From NCBI GenBank assembly GCA_034437515.1, contig DAOTTX010000519.1, positions 1-26,308 of the forward strand: DNA of 26,308 bases, given 5' to 3'. Of the stretch, positions 16,290 through 24,740 are shown one piece after another. Within the stretch, counting starts at the first letter, position 1; each line of letters begins with the position of its first letter. A model generated the notes under the pieces. That model saw only the letters and a program-made list of their open reading frames with translations. It searched no databases and was not told the origin of the DNA. A program made the translations under genes and the position numbers. This stretch comes from DAOTTX01 sp034437515. Its GTDB lineage: Bacteria; Chloroflexota; Anaerolineae; Aggregatilineales; Phototrophicaceae.

Positions 16290-17195
16290 TTAGCTGACCA
16301 ACAGATGACGCCAGGTCGCTTTCAAGATGCGGACGAATTCTTGATGCACGTTGTCGAGTGAACGCTCGCGTCGTGCGACCAACACCGGCTCACTGACCAG
16401 TTCAGGCATTTCTTCGATATCAAGTTTGACCACTTCGCTATCGGTGAGCGCACTCTGCACATAGCTCTCCGGCAAAAAGGTCATCCCCGTCCCCATTTTC
16501 ACCAATTGTAACGCCATAACCATCGGCACGGCGATGACCGCACCGCCACTGCCTTTGCGCCCATGTTCGGCGACATCATCAATAAACGCCGTCATTTTTG
16601 GGAACATCGACACCCGGAAGATCGTATGCTGGTAGATCATATCCATTGTCAGCGGCTCATCGCTTTGCGCCAGCGGGTGTGAGGGCGCAGCTACCGCGCG
16701 GATCGGATCACGGAAGCGCAGCAATTGTACGATTTCCCGATCAAAAACGGGGGCGTTAACCAGGCCCAGCGTCATCGTGTTATCGTGCAGCAGTTCATAG
16801 ATGACGGTTTTGTTGCGCTCGCGGATCTTTATGTCAACGGTTGGATGTTGCTGCCGGAAGTGCGCCAACACATCGACCAGAAAACTCAAGACAAACGGCG
16901 TCGGTGCGGCGACTTTGACTTCACCGACCTGACCACTCTGAAAATGCCGCGCAGTGACCGCCAGATCATCAAGCGATGTTAATACCCGGTGGGCATAAGG
17001 CAATAAATGCTCACCGAGAGGGGTCAGTTGCAACCGACGCCCCAGGCGTTCAAAAAGTTTCCCACCCAATTCAGTCTCAAGCGTGTTGATGCGGGTGCTG
17101 ACGGCGGGTTGAGTCAGTCCTAACGCTTCCGCAGCGCGTGTAAAACTACCGTCGCGGGAAGCGCGTTCAAAAGCTTCAAGTTGTCCAATTTCCAT
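16290..17195 (-). CDS. LysR-type transcriptional regulator
   Basis: A 301-residue regulator of normal LysR length. The N-terminal winged helix-turn-helix (about 1-60) is textbook: LEAFERASRDGSFTRAAEALG, then TQPAVSTRINTLETELG. The rest is a periplasmic-binding-protein-like effector domain. It is divergent from the VOC-methyltransferase fusion across 90 bases, the usual LysR regulator/target layout, so it probably controls that gene and itself. The ATG has no Shine-Dalgarno sequence. The effector is unknown. Confidence 0.92.
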   Translation of the reverse strand: MEIGQLEAFERASRDGSFTRAAEALGLTQPAVSTRINTLETELGGKLFERLGRRLQLTPLGEHLLPYAHRVLTSLDDLAVTARHFQSGQVGEVKVAAPTPFVLSFLVDVLAHFRQQHPTVDIKIRERNKTVIYELLHDNTMTLGLVNAPVFDREIVQLLRFRDPIRAVAAPSHPLAQSDEPLTMDMIYQHTIFRVSMFPKMTAFIDDVAEHGRKGSGGAVIAVPMVMALQLVKMGTGMTFLPESYVQSALTDSEVVKLDIEEMPELVSEPVLVARRERSLDNVHQEFVRILKATWRHLLVS

Positions 17196-17214
17196 AAATA
17201 AATTTCATGACTGC

Positions 17215-17229
17215 CGTAAGAAAATTACG
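17215..17229. promoter_or_regulatory. Dyad in the LysR divergent region
   Basis: CGTAA-N5-TTACG is a perfect inverted repeat 20 bases before the lysR-type start and about 57 before the fusion gene start. A second short palindrome, TTACGTAA (17225-17232), overlaps it. The location fits a LysR-family binding site, although the classical T-N11-A frame is not exact. Confidence 0.45.
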
Positions 17230-17285
17230 TAACTACAATACTGTTTTTACCTTATGATGAGATGAGCTAGAGGAGGATAGGGCTT

Positions 17286-18428
17286 ATGTTTATCAAAAGA
17301 ATTCACCACATAAACATTACAATTCCGTTAAGGGCGGAAGACGCTGCACGCCGTTTTTATTGCGAACTGCTCGGTTTGCCAGAAACGCCCAAACCAGAAT
17401 CATTGAAGATGCGCGGCGGTTTATGGCTTCAAGTGGGGGAGCGCGAAGTTCATCTGGGCACCGAGGACGGTATTGACCGCCACGCGACCAAAGCACACAT
17501 CGCCTATCAGGTCGATGATCTGCAAGCGTGGCGTGAACGTTTGGCAGACCATAACGTCGAGGTGGGCGAGTCCATCCCCATACCGGGTTACGATCGGTTC
17601 GAGTTTCGTGATCCGTTCGGCAACCGCGTCGAGATAATCGCGCCCACTACCGCACCGGATTCAAAACAACTTTCCCGCCAGCGTTATACACAGTTCGCCG
17701 AGGGCTACATCACCAGCGAGACCCACGCCACAGGCACAGACCTTGATCGCCTTGTCGAGATCGCCCGACCGCAGGCCACATGGCACGTCCTGGATGTCGC
17801 CACCGGCGGCGGACACACCGCGCTCAAGTTCGCGCCGCACGTCGCACAGGTCACCGCGACGGATTTGACTCCGCGTATGCTGCAAAAAGCCGAGAGATTC
17901 ATCCAGGCGCAGGGTGTGGAAAACATTCGCTATCAGCAGGCCGATGCCGAATCTCTACCGTTTGACGCCGGGATGTTTGATCTGGTGACGTGCCGCATCG
18001 CGCCGCATCACTTCCCCGACCCGTTCAAGTTCGTGCAGGAAGCGATTCGTGTGCTCAAGCCGGGCGGCTTGCTATTGGTGCAAGATCATGTATTGCCGGA
18101 TGACCCCCACACCGCTGATTACGTCGATGCGTTCGAGAAGCTGCGCGACCCCAGCCACAACCGCGCTTACGCCGAATACGAATGGCGCGGTATGTTCCTC
18201 GACACCGGGCTGACCGTCGAACACACCGAGCAACTGACCAAGCGCCATGCGTTCGTCGATTGGGCGGGGCGGCAGGGCTGCGACGACGCAACGGTCGCAC
18301 GATTAACCGTTCTGCTGGCACGAGCGCCGGCCCCCGCCGGCGACTGGATGCAGCCGCACGCAGTCGGCACCCCGGAGGCGTCTTTCGTCAATCACCATCT
18401 CATCATCGCCGGACGCAAAGACGAATGA
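17286..18428 (+). CDS. VOC (glyoxalase-fold) and SAM methyltransferase fusion
   Basis: A 380-residue two-domain protein. Residues 1-120 form a VOC/glyoxalase-fold domain with candidate metal ligands in the KRIHHINI start, EVHLG (His near 56) and NRVEII (Glu near 116). Residues about 130-380 form a UbiE-type class I methyltransferase with the SAM motif VLDVATGGGHT (near 167-177), an acidic TATDLTP strand end, and the post-motif LKPGGLLLVQD. AGGAGG lies 9 bases before the ATG. The two activities may act on one small substrate, for instance a dioxygenase or lyase step and a methylation, or the VOC part may bind the substrate. LysR-type control is likely. Its stop abuts the convergent carboxylase gene with no gap. 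Confidence 0.85.
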   Translation: MFIKRIHHINITIPLRAEDAARRFYCELLGLPETPKPESLKMRGGLWLQVGEREVHLGTEDGIDRHATKAHIAYQVDDLQAWRERLADHNVEVGESIPIPGYDRFEFRDPFGNRVEIIAPTTAPDSKQLSRQRYTQFAEGYITSETHATGTDLDRLVEIARPQATWHVLDVATGGGHTALKFAPHVAQVTATDLTPRMLQKAERFIQAQGVENIRYQQADAESLPFDAGMFDLVTCRIAPHHFPDPFKFVQEAIRVLKPGGLLLVQDHVLPDDPHTADYVDAFEKLRDPSHNRAYAEYEWRGMFLDTGLTVEHTEQLTKRHAFVDWAGRQGCDDATVARLTVLLARAPAPAGDWMQPHAVGTPEASFVNHHLIIAGRKDE

Positions 18429-20039
18429 CTACATGCGGAACACGCCGTACTGCGTCTCGACCGTCGGCTTGTTCAAGCACGCACTGAGCGCCAAACCGAG
18501 CACCCGCCGCGTCTGCGCCGGGTCGATGACGCCGTCATCCCATAAACGCGCCGTCGAGTAGTACGGTGCGCCCTCGTTCTCGTATTTGTCAAGGATGGGC
18601 TGCTTAAACGCGGCCTGTTCTTCTGCGGTGAGGTCGTCCTCGCCGCGCCGTGCCAGTTGATCGCGCTTGACGGTCAGCAGCACGTTGGCGGCCTGTTCCC
18701 CACCCATCACGCTGATGCGGCTGTTAGGCCACATCCACAGGAAGCGCGGCGAATACGCCCGTCCGCACATGCCATAATTCCCCGCGCCAAAGCTGCCACC
18801 GATGACGACCGTCAGCTTGGGAACGGCGGCGTTGGCGACCGCGTGCACCATCTTCGCGCCGTCTTTGGCGATGCCGCCGGCCTCGTATTCTCGCCCGACC
18901 ATGAAACCGGTCACGTTCTGTAAAAACAGCAGCGGGATGTTACGCGCCGTGCATAACTCGATAAAGTGCGCGCCTTTCAACGCTGATTCACTGAACAGCA
19001 CGCCGTTATTAGCGATAATCCCGACGGGGTAACCCTCGATGCGGGCAAAACCGGTGACCAGCGTCGTGCCGTAGTTGGCTTTGAACTCCCGAAACTTGCT
19101 GCCATCCACCAACCGGGCGATCACCTCGCGGGCGTCATAGCTCTCACGGAAGCTCGCAGGGATGACACCGTAAAGTTCCTCGGTGTCGTAAAGTGGTTCT
19201 TCCGATGGGCGCACATCCATGTCGATGCGCTTGCGGATGTTCAGCGTGGCGACGATCTCCCGCACGATGTCGAGCGCGTGTTCGTCGTCTTCGGCGTAGT
19301 GGTCAGCGACACCGCTCACCCGTGTGTGGACGTCCGCGCCGCCGAGGTCTTCCGCGCTGACCTCTTCGCCCGTCGCCGCCTTGACCAGCGGTGGCCCACC
19401 GAGGAAGATCGTCCCAGTGCCCTTGACGATCACGGCCTCATCACTCATCGCCGGGACGTAAGCGCCGCCCGCCGTACACGACCCCATCACACACGCGATC
19501 TGCGGGATGCCCGCCGCGCTCATCTGCGCCTGGTTGTAGAAGATGCGCCCGAAGTCGTCTTCATCGGGGAAGACCTCATCTTGCATCGGCAGGAACGCGC
19601 CACCGCTATCGACCAGATAGATACATGGTAGATGATTTTCCAGCGCGATCTTCTGCGCCCGTAGATGCTTTTTCACCGTAATCGGGTAGTAGCTGCCACC
19701 CTTGACGGTCGCGTCATTGGCGACGATCAGACATTCTACACCGCTGACACGCCCAATCCCCGCGACCACGCCACCCGCCGGCGGCGGATCGTCGTAGAGT
19801 TCCCAGCCCGCGAGCGGGGCGATTTCCAGAAAGGCCGAGCCGGGGTCGAGCAACCGGTCGATGCGATCTCGCACGAACAGCTTGCCCTGTTCGTTGTGGC
19901 GCTGGCGATATTTTTCACCGCCGCCCTCGTAAACCTGTGCCAGTCGCTCGTGGAGGTCGTCGGCGAGGGCGCGGTTGTGGTCGGCGTTGGTCAGGTAGCG
20001 GTCGTCGGCGGGGTTGATGTGCGTATCAAGGATTTCCAT
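18429..20039 (-). CDS. Acyl-CoA carboxylase carboxyltransferase, methylcrotonyl-CoA type
   Basis: At 536 residues this is the usual length of the methylcrotonyl-CoA carboxylase beta subunit. This subunit transfers CO2 from biotin to the acyl-CoA in leucine breakdown. Family blocks are clear: GSCTAGGAYVPAMSDEAVIV, GTIFLGGPPLVKAATGEEVS, LGGADVHTRVSGVADHYAED, PLLFLQNVTGFMVGREYE and GGSFGAGNYGMCGRAYSPRF. The last segments follow the MccB pattern more than propionyl-CoA carboxylase PccB. The biotin carboxylase/carrier subunit, normally adjacent, is not in the window. No Shine-Dalgarno is seen before the ATG. It is divergent from the CPBP protease gene. Confidence 0.88.
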   Translation of the reverse strand: MEILDTHINPADDRYLTNADHNRALADDLHERLAQVYEGGGEKYRQRHNEQGKLFVRDRIDRLLDPGSAFLEIAPLAGWELYDDPPPAGGVVAGIGRVSGVECLIVANDATVKGGSYYPITVKKHLRAQKIALENHLPCIYLVDSGGAFLPMQDEVFPDEDDFGRIFYNQAQMSAAGIPQIACVMGSCTAGGAYVPAMSDEAVIVKGTGTIFLGGPPLVKAATGEEVSAEDLGGADVHTRVSGVADHYAEDDEHALDIVREIVATLNIRKRIDMDVRPSEEPLYDTEELYGVIPASFRESYDAREVIARLVDGSKFREFKANYGTTLVTGFARIEGYPVGIIANNGVLFSESALKGAHFIELCTARNIPLLFLQNVTGFMVGREYEAGGIAKDGAKMVHAVANAAVPKLTVVIGGSFGAGNYGMCGRAYSPRFLWMWPNSRISVMGGEQAANVLLTVKRDQLARRGEDDLTAEEQAAFKQPILDKYENEGAPYYSTARLWDDGVIDPAQTRRVLGLALSACLNKPTVETQYGVFRM

Positions 20040-20128
20040 GAGTTAAAAAGTCCGTTCCGTATAAAAATTTATAACCTCATTGTATGGTAGAATAGCCGCG
20101 TTTTGAATCGTATGTATCGGAATAACGA

Positions 20129-20863
20129 ATGCTTAAACGGATTGGACGTACAGAGCCGGAGCCACCCTGGTCATTTCTTGCCGCCATCGGTGCGTTGATC
20201 GCCATGTTCCTGGCGGTGGTGATCGGCACGACCATCGCGCAGACCATCCTCGGCGGAGGTGAAGCCCCGGTCACCATCATGACTGGTTGGGCGATTGGGA
20301 TGGTGGCAACCATCGCCTTTGTGCTGATCTCAAGGCAGCGGCGCAGCCTACAAGACGCCGACGCACTCAAGCTGACGCCGACCCGCAGCGGCCTGCTGCT
20401 GGTGATGCTGTTCAGCTTTGGTGTCGCCATCGCCTTCGACCTGACAAGCTGGTTGGTCACCGGGGAGCAAGAACTCGCCGCTGCTGAATTGACCGGCTTC
20501 CGGCAAGCGGAGGTCGCGCTGTTCGGTTGGGTGATCGCGCTGCTGTTCATGGGATTGCTGCAACCTATCGCGGAAGAATTGGTTTTTCGCGGGATGTTGT
20601 ATCCCTCGGTGCGGGCGGGGGCTGGCCCCTGGGCGGGATTTTTCGTCGTGGCGGCGCTGCACGCCTCGTTTCACTTCATCGCCTATCCACCGTCGAGTGA
20701 TGATCGCACCGTCGCGCTGTGGTACGGGTTGGGTTTGCCCTTGCTGGATGCGCTGTACCTCAACGGTGTGCGTGCTAACACCGGCAGCACCCGCGCCTCA
20801 ATCGCCGCCCATGCCGCGCTCGGTTTGTTCGCGGTGCTTAAAGTATTGGCAATCTCAGCATGA
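20129..20863 (+). CDS. CPBP family intramembrane metalloprotease
   Basis: A 244-residue membrane protein with about six hydrophobic segments. The conserved motif 1 EELVFRG (Glu149-Glu150, Arg154) and the HASFHF motif (near 177-182) hold the likely zinc or catalytic residues of the CPBP (Abi/Rce1) family, which cleave prenylated or peptide substrates in the membrane. The substrate is unknown. A weak -10 (TAGAAT near 20089) and a GGAATAAC segment precede the ATG. The stop TGA overlaps the next gene's ATG (ATGA), so the two genes form a translationally coupled pair. Confidence 0.85.
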   Translation: MLKRIGRTEPEPPWSFLAAIGALIAMFLAVVIGTTIAQTILGGGEAPVTIMTGWAIGMVATIAFVLISRQRRSLQDADALKLTPTRSGLLLVMLFSFGVAIAFDLTSWLVTGEQELAAAELTGFRQAEVALFGWVIALLFMGLLQPIAEELVFRGMLYPSVRAGAGPWAGFFVVAALHASFHFIAYPPSSDDRTVALWYGLGLPLLDALYLNGVRANTGSTRASIAAHAALGLFAVLKVLAISA

Positions 20864-21414
20864 ATGCCTTCAGTATGAAGGTTGTCGTCGCCTCAAAGAA
20901 CCCGGTGAAAATCGACTGCACCCGGCGCGGCTTCGAGCGTGTGTATCCGCAAGCCGAACTTGACATCAGCGGGGTGAGTGTGCCTTCCGGTGTGCGTGAC
21001 CAGCCGATGAGCGACGCCGAAACATTACGCGGGGCGCTCAACCGAGCGACGAACGCCCGTGATGCGCTGCCGGATGCGGTCTGCTGGGTCGGCATCGAGG
21101 GCGGGCTAGAAGACCGCGCCGGGACATTTTTTGCGTTCGCGTGGGTCGTCATCCAACAGGGTGACCACACCGGACGCAGTCGCACGGCGAGCTTCGCGCT
21201 GCCCGATGAGGTGACCGCGTTAATCAAGCAGGGTATGGAACTCGGTCACGCCGATGACGTGGTTTTTGGACGCAGCAATTCCAAACAGGGGAACGGCTCC
21301 GTCGGCTTGCTGACCGGCGATTTGATCGACCGGGCCGCGTTCTACACCGATTCGGTCGTTTTGGCGTTGATTCCGTTTATCAATCCTGCGCTTACGTTCA
21401 AGGACGGGCGCTAA
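20860..21414 (+). CDS. yjjX: Inosine/xanthosine triphosphatase, YjjX type (DUF84)
   Basis: A 184-residue protein of the YjjX/DUF84 family, which hydrolyses non-canonical purine triphosphates (ITP, XTP) and so protects nucleic acids. Typical blocks are VVVASKNPVKIDCTRRGF at the start, the central WVGIEGGLE, and SKQGNGSVGLLTGDLIDR with FYTDSVVLALIPF. ATG 20860 overlaps the protease stop by 4 bases; an internal ATG five codons later would give the shorter family-like start MKVVVASKN. Functional linkage with the protease is not obvious; the pairing is probably operon convenience. With the two glycosylases upstream it adds to the window's nucleotide-hygiene genes. Confidence 0.88.
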   Translation: MNAFSMKVVVASKNPVKIDCTRRGFERVYPQAELDISGVSVPSGVRDQPMSDAETLRGALNRATNARDALPDAVCWVGIEGGLEDRAGTFFAFAWVVIQQGDHTGRSRTASFALPDEVTALIKQGMELGHADDVVFGRSNSKQGNGSVGLLTGDLIDRAAFYTDSVVLALIPFINPALTFKDGR

Positions 21415-21510
21415 TCATTTCTTTGGTGTTTCTTTGCTGAAAGTGTGGCGCATCTGGCGTACAATAAAGTCTGTAATGTCTATTGTTGATTTACCGGAAT
21501 AATAGCCGCA

Positions 21511-22173
21511 ATGAGCAAAAAATCAAGCAGAGTTAAACATAAACAGCAGCGCACCCGCCAACTGAGCATCATCGGTGTCATTTTGTTGGTGGTCTTCGGT
21601 GCTGGGCTTGTGCTAGCGACAATGCCGGAATCCGCGCCACCGGAAGTCGCTGATGATCGCCTCGAACTTGACCCCATCCTCGGCGAACCGGATGCCTCGG
21701 TGACGGTCGTCGAATACGGGGCGTATGGCTGTACGGCGTGCCGTGCCTTTCATCAGCGCGGGGTTATTGACCGTCTGCTCAACGATTACGCCGGGCAGGT
21801 TAACTTTACCTTCCGTGATTTTCCCGTGATCGTCCCCGAGTATGACCGCACCGCCGCGCAGGTCGCGCAATGCACACTCGACCAGGGCGATGAGGCATTC
21901 TGGGCGTTGCACAACGTCCTGTACAGCGTCGTTCCCATTGGCAGCGATCAAGATACGCTGATCGACTACGCGGCGACCGTCGGTGTGGATGCCGGCGCGT
22001 TACGAACATGCTTCGATGCTGGTACCCATCGCCAGACGGTGCAGTACGACCAGGATCGTGCTTATGATCTCGGTTTTCGCGGTACACCGGTGTTCACGGT
22101 TAATGACGAACGGGTTTTCTCCCCGTCGGAGCAAAACCTGCGCGATGCCATCGACCGGGTGCTGAGTTCTTAA
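21511..22173 (+). CDS. Second DsbA-like thiol oxidoreductase
   Basis: A 220-residue protein with a basic cytosolic start, one transmembrane helix or uncleaved signal (about 18-37), and a thioredoxin-fold domain containing CTAC (74-77) in YGAYGCTACRAFH and a cis-Pro loop RGTPVF (near 190). The layout is that of BdbD-type disulfide oxidoreductases. It lacks the long acidic spacer of the other DsbA-like protein at 15309. The next genes encode exported proteins carrying paired cysteines, which are possible clients; this is inference from position. No strong ribosome site is seen before the ATG. Confidence 0.85.
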   Translation: MSKKSSRVKHKQQRTRQLSIIGVILLVVFGAGLVLATMPESAPPEVADDRLELDPILGEPDASVTVVEYGAYGCTACRAFHQRGVIDRLLNDYAGQVNFTFRDFPVIVPEYDRTAAQVAQCTLDQGDEAFWALHNVLYSVVPIGSDQDTLIDYAATVGVDAGALRTCFDAGTHRQTVQYDQDRAYDLGFRGTPVFTVNDERVFSPSEQNLRDAIDRVLSS

Positions 22174-22283
22174 GACCGGCGATGCAACGCCGTTTCCCCA
22201 TGCCGGGGACGACCGCAACATAGCATTTCCATCGTAACCGTGTTAGACTTCCGCGCTAACATGCCCGGTGCGAGGAAGTGCCT

Positions 22284-22811
22284 ATGGTTTACTGGCTCAT
22301 CGCGTTGGTTCTGCTATCTGCGCAGCAGACCGCGCCTAATCTCATCCTGAACAAGATCGGTTTTGCTGACGGCGCGACCGTCGAATGGGTGATTAGTCTC
22401 AGCAATACCGGGGGCACCGCCGATCGGAACGTCATCCTCACCGACCAATTACCACCCGCACTCACAATTGACTCCGTCACCGCCAACCTCGGTGAGGCGA
22501 ACATTGACGGGCAAACCGTCACCGTCGCCATCCCGACCCTCGAAAGTGGCGCGACCGTGCAGGTCAGCATCATCACACAGGCCGCGCAGCCCGGCAGCGT
22601 GGAGAATACTGTCTGTGTGGTTTCGGCAAGCACAGATGACACCTGCATCAGCGCATTAGCAGTCAGTGCGTTGCCAGCGACGGGGCACACCCCTTACTGG
22701 CGCAATTACGTATTGCTGGCTGTGTTGTGCTCATTGGTGGTGATAGGGGTTTTCGTATTCAAACGACGGCTGTTACCGCGTGATGTGCCGCCACCGCGCA
22801 CACTCGGCTAG
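22284..22811 (+). CDS. DUF11-type surface protein with LPATG anchor
   Basis: A 175-residue exported protein, started at ATG 22284 with AGGAAG about six bases upstream (an in-frame GTG at 22278 overlaps that site). It has a short hydrophobic signal, one DUF11-like beta domain (about 20-125: WVISLSNTGGTADRNVILTDQLPP), two cysteines (111 and 121) that could pair, then LPATG (130-134), a hydrophobic span (142-159), and a KRR charged stop. This is the full sorting-signal arrangement of sortase substrates, in a presumed Gram-negative-staining or monoderm-like Chloroflexota. No sortase is in the window. LPATG could also be a chance linker before a plain membrane anchor. Confidence 0.75.
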   Translation: MVYWLIALVLLSAQQTAPNLILNKIGFADGATVEWVISLSNTGGTADRNVILTDQLPPALTIDSVTANLGEANIDGQTVTVAIPTLESGATVQVSIITQAAQPGSVENTVCVVSASTDDTCISALAVSALPATGHTPYWRNYVLLAVLCSLVVIGVFVFKRRLLPRDVPPPRTLG

Positions 22812-22840
22812 GCATCCTGACCTTTCTCTTATATTGGGTT

Positions 22841-22905
22841 CGAATAATGCAACTATTCGTTCTCAATCGAAAATTCATGGTTATACTGTGTATAACGACC
22901 ATGAA
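22841..22905. promoter_or_regulatory. Two dyads and -10-like boxes before the secreted repeat protein
   Basis: CGAATA-N7-TATTCG (22841-22859) follows the LPATG gene and may be a weak terminator. A larger interrupted dyad lies at 22874-22905: TTCATGG/CCATGAA and TTATAC/GTATAA arms pair with one 3-base bulge. TATACT (22882-22887) and TATAAC (22891-22896) lie inside it, so a regulator bound there would cover the promoter. Confidence 0.4.
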
Positions 22906-22927
22906 CGATCCATATATGTGAGGTCTT

Positions 22928-24691
22928 ATGACTTTGAGACGTTTACTTTTCCCTGTGTTTATCATCCTATTCGCCGCACTCATCTCCCCGTTTGACCACG
23001 CAAGCGCTCAAACCGGCAACAGCGACCTCGGCACCGGCTCCGGTAACCTGCGCTGTGGCAACACATTCGCGGAATTCCAGGATCGCGCTGGTGCCAGCGT
23101 GAAGCACGGCAGCCAGACGATTTTCGTCGGTCATGCGCAGGTCAGCAGCAACAACCAGAATCCGATTGTTGCCAGTTGGACGACCGGCAGCCAGGATTGG
23201 TGCCGTGACGACATCGAGACCAACGACGATGATGGGCGCGGTGTCGGCCTGTATTGGGACGGCGGCAGCACCTTCTACGGTATTTTCACCGCGACCGGCA
23301 CGCAGGGGTCATCCTCCAGTGACTACCGGCGTTTCACCGAAAACGGTTGGCTGCGTCATTACACCGACGCCAGCCCCGGCGGTGGTGGTGGTGGGAAGGT
23401 GACCATTGTGCTGCGCATCAATGCGGATACCGGCGCACCCGACACCGGCACATTCATCACTGCGCGGCTGAGCAACAACAAGACCAACAGTACCAAAGCA
23501 GTCGGCATTGACGTCGCCCCGAACGGCAACGTCGTCATGCGTATGGAATCAACGTTCCATGCCCGCAACACGGATAAGTCCCGTATGGAATGCTCGGCCT
23601 ATCCGATTGACCACTTTATCGAATTCACCCCGGATCTCTCACAGGCGGTCGGTTCGACCGCGTCCAACTGCACGCCGAACAGCAACAGCGCACCGCCGCC
23701 CAACGCCCCGGTACCGCAGTATATCGACCGCGTTAGCCCGGCGGGTAACGCGACCGAACAACCGGCAAGTATCACCCTGCGCTGGGAGGAAGACGCTTAC
23801 TCCGATTGGTACGGCGTCACACTTGTCGGGCCGGGGAGCTATACTTACACCAATTGGTACGACGGCGCGTTCGTCTGCAACAACGGCACCTGTACCGCAC
23901 CGGCGGTCAGCCTGCCCGGTGCCGGTGAATATACGTGGTACATGAATTCATGGGGTGCGGATACGACCGGTGCGAACATCGACAATCACCCCGGTTTCCT
24001 CGGACACTGGAATGAAACGACTTTCCGTGTCGGCGATAATCCACCGGATGTGATCGACCGGCAGGGGCCACAGGGCAACCAGAACGACCCGTCGATTGAC
24101 TTTGTCTGGAGCCACGACACGACCGCGCAATGGTACCGCGTGTACGTCGTGAACCCCAACGGCGCGGATTACGACCAGTGGTTCGCCGCGACGGATACCG
24201 TCGGTAACCCCTATAATTTCGACGGTGTGTGCAGCGCCGGTACGTGCAGCGTCAGCCCGCAAATGAGCGGCTGGTGGTTCCCGAATGGTACGTATCAGTG
24301 GTATATGGTGGCCTACGGTGAGGGTGGTATGGGTGACTGGACGGCGACGTCGTTCGAGTTTACCGTGAACCTCGACCCGCCCACGCCGTTGAACGTGAAC
24401 GCACCCAGCAACGCTAGCGCCGGCACGGTCAACGTCCAATGGGATGACAACACCGGCGCGGCCTGGTATCACATCTGGATCGGTTCGCAAGATCACACCC
24501 AGACGTTCGAGTACGACTGGTTCGACGCCGATGAGGTGTGCGGCAGCGGGACGTGTGGTATCCCCGTTGACATGCCCGCCGGTGATGTCGAAGTCTGGAT
24601 GCAAGCGTGGGGGCCGGGCGGCTTCAGCAGCCCGGACGGCAGTAACTCCAGTGCGAGCTGGCACGGGCCGACGCGCTTCACCGTCCAGTAA
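22928..24691 (+). CDS. Secreted protein with three C-terminal beta-sandwich repeats
   Basis: A 587-residue exported protein. GAGG lies four bases before the ATG. A signal peptide ends near residue 28 (ISPFDHASAQ). An N-terminal domain of about 230 residues, unidentified, is followed by a Pro/Asn/Ser linker. Three repeats of roughly 100 residues start near 263, 373 and 487. Each carries W(Y)xxxxV, then a Cys pair (CNNGTC, CSAGTC, CGSGTC), and a closing strand such as YTWYMNSWG, YQWYMVAYG or VEVWMQAWG. They look like Fn3/Ig-type sandwiches with one small disulfide loop. Codon-level similarity between repeats is low, so the duplication is old. It may be a cell-surface or extracellular binding protein. 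Confidence 0.75.
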   Translation: MTLRRLLFPVFIILFAALISPFDHASAQTGNSDLGTGSGNLRCGNTFAEFQDRAGASVKHGSQTIFVGHAQVSSNNQNPIVASWTTGSQDWCRDDIETNDDDGRGVGLYWDGGSTFYGIFTATGTQGSSSSDYRRFTENGWLRHYTDASPGGGGGGKVTIVLRINADTGAPDTGTFITARLSNNKTNSTKAVGIDVAPNGNVVMRMESTFHARNTDKSRMECSAYPIDHFIEFTPDLSQAVGSTASNCTPNSNSAPPPNAPVPQYIDRVSPAGNATEQPASITLRWEEDAYSDWYGVTLVGPGSYTYTNWYDGAFVCNNGTCTAPAVSLPGAGEYTWYMNSWGADTTGANIDNHPGFLGHWNETTFRVGDNPPDVIDRQGPQGNQNDPSIDFVWSHDTTAQWYRVYVVNPNGADYDQWFAATDTVGNPYNFDGVCSAGTCSVSPQMSGWWFPNGTYQWYMVAYGEGGMGDWTATSFEFTVNLDPPTPLNVNAPSNASAGTVNVQWDDNTGAAWYHIWIGSQDHTQTFEYDWFDADEVCGSGTCGIPVDMPAGDVEVWMQAWGPGGFSSPDGSNSSASWHGPTRFTVQ

Positions 24692-24695
24692 GAAA

Positions 24696-24740
24696 GCCAA
24701 CTTACCGCCGGGAGTGTTGAATCTCGGCGGTGACTTTGGC
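24696..24740. terminator. Imperfect hairpin between convergent genes
   Basis: GCCAA pairs with TTGGC at the base and ACCGCCG (24704-24710) with CGGCGGT (24725-24731) above it, with a 14-base loop. It fills the gap between the secreted protein and the GNAT gene stops and could end transcription from both sides. Confidence 0.5.

Noticed and set aside
22177..22192. CGGCG/CGCCG hairpin after the second DsbA-like gene
   Set aside because: Only five base pairs and three Ts follow; too weak to call a terminator.
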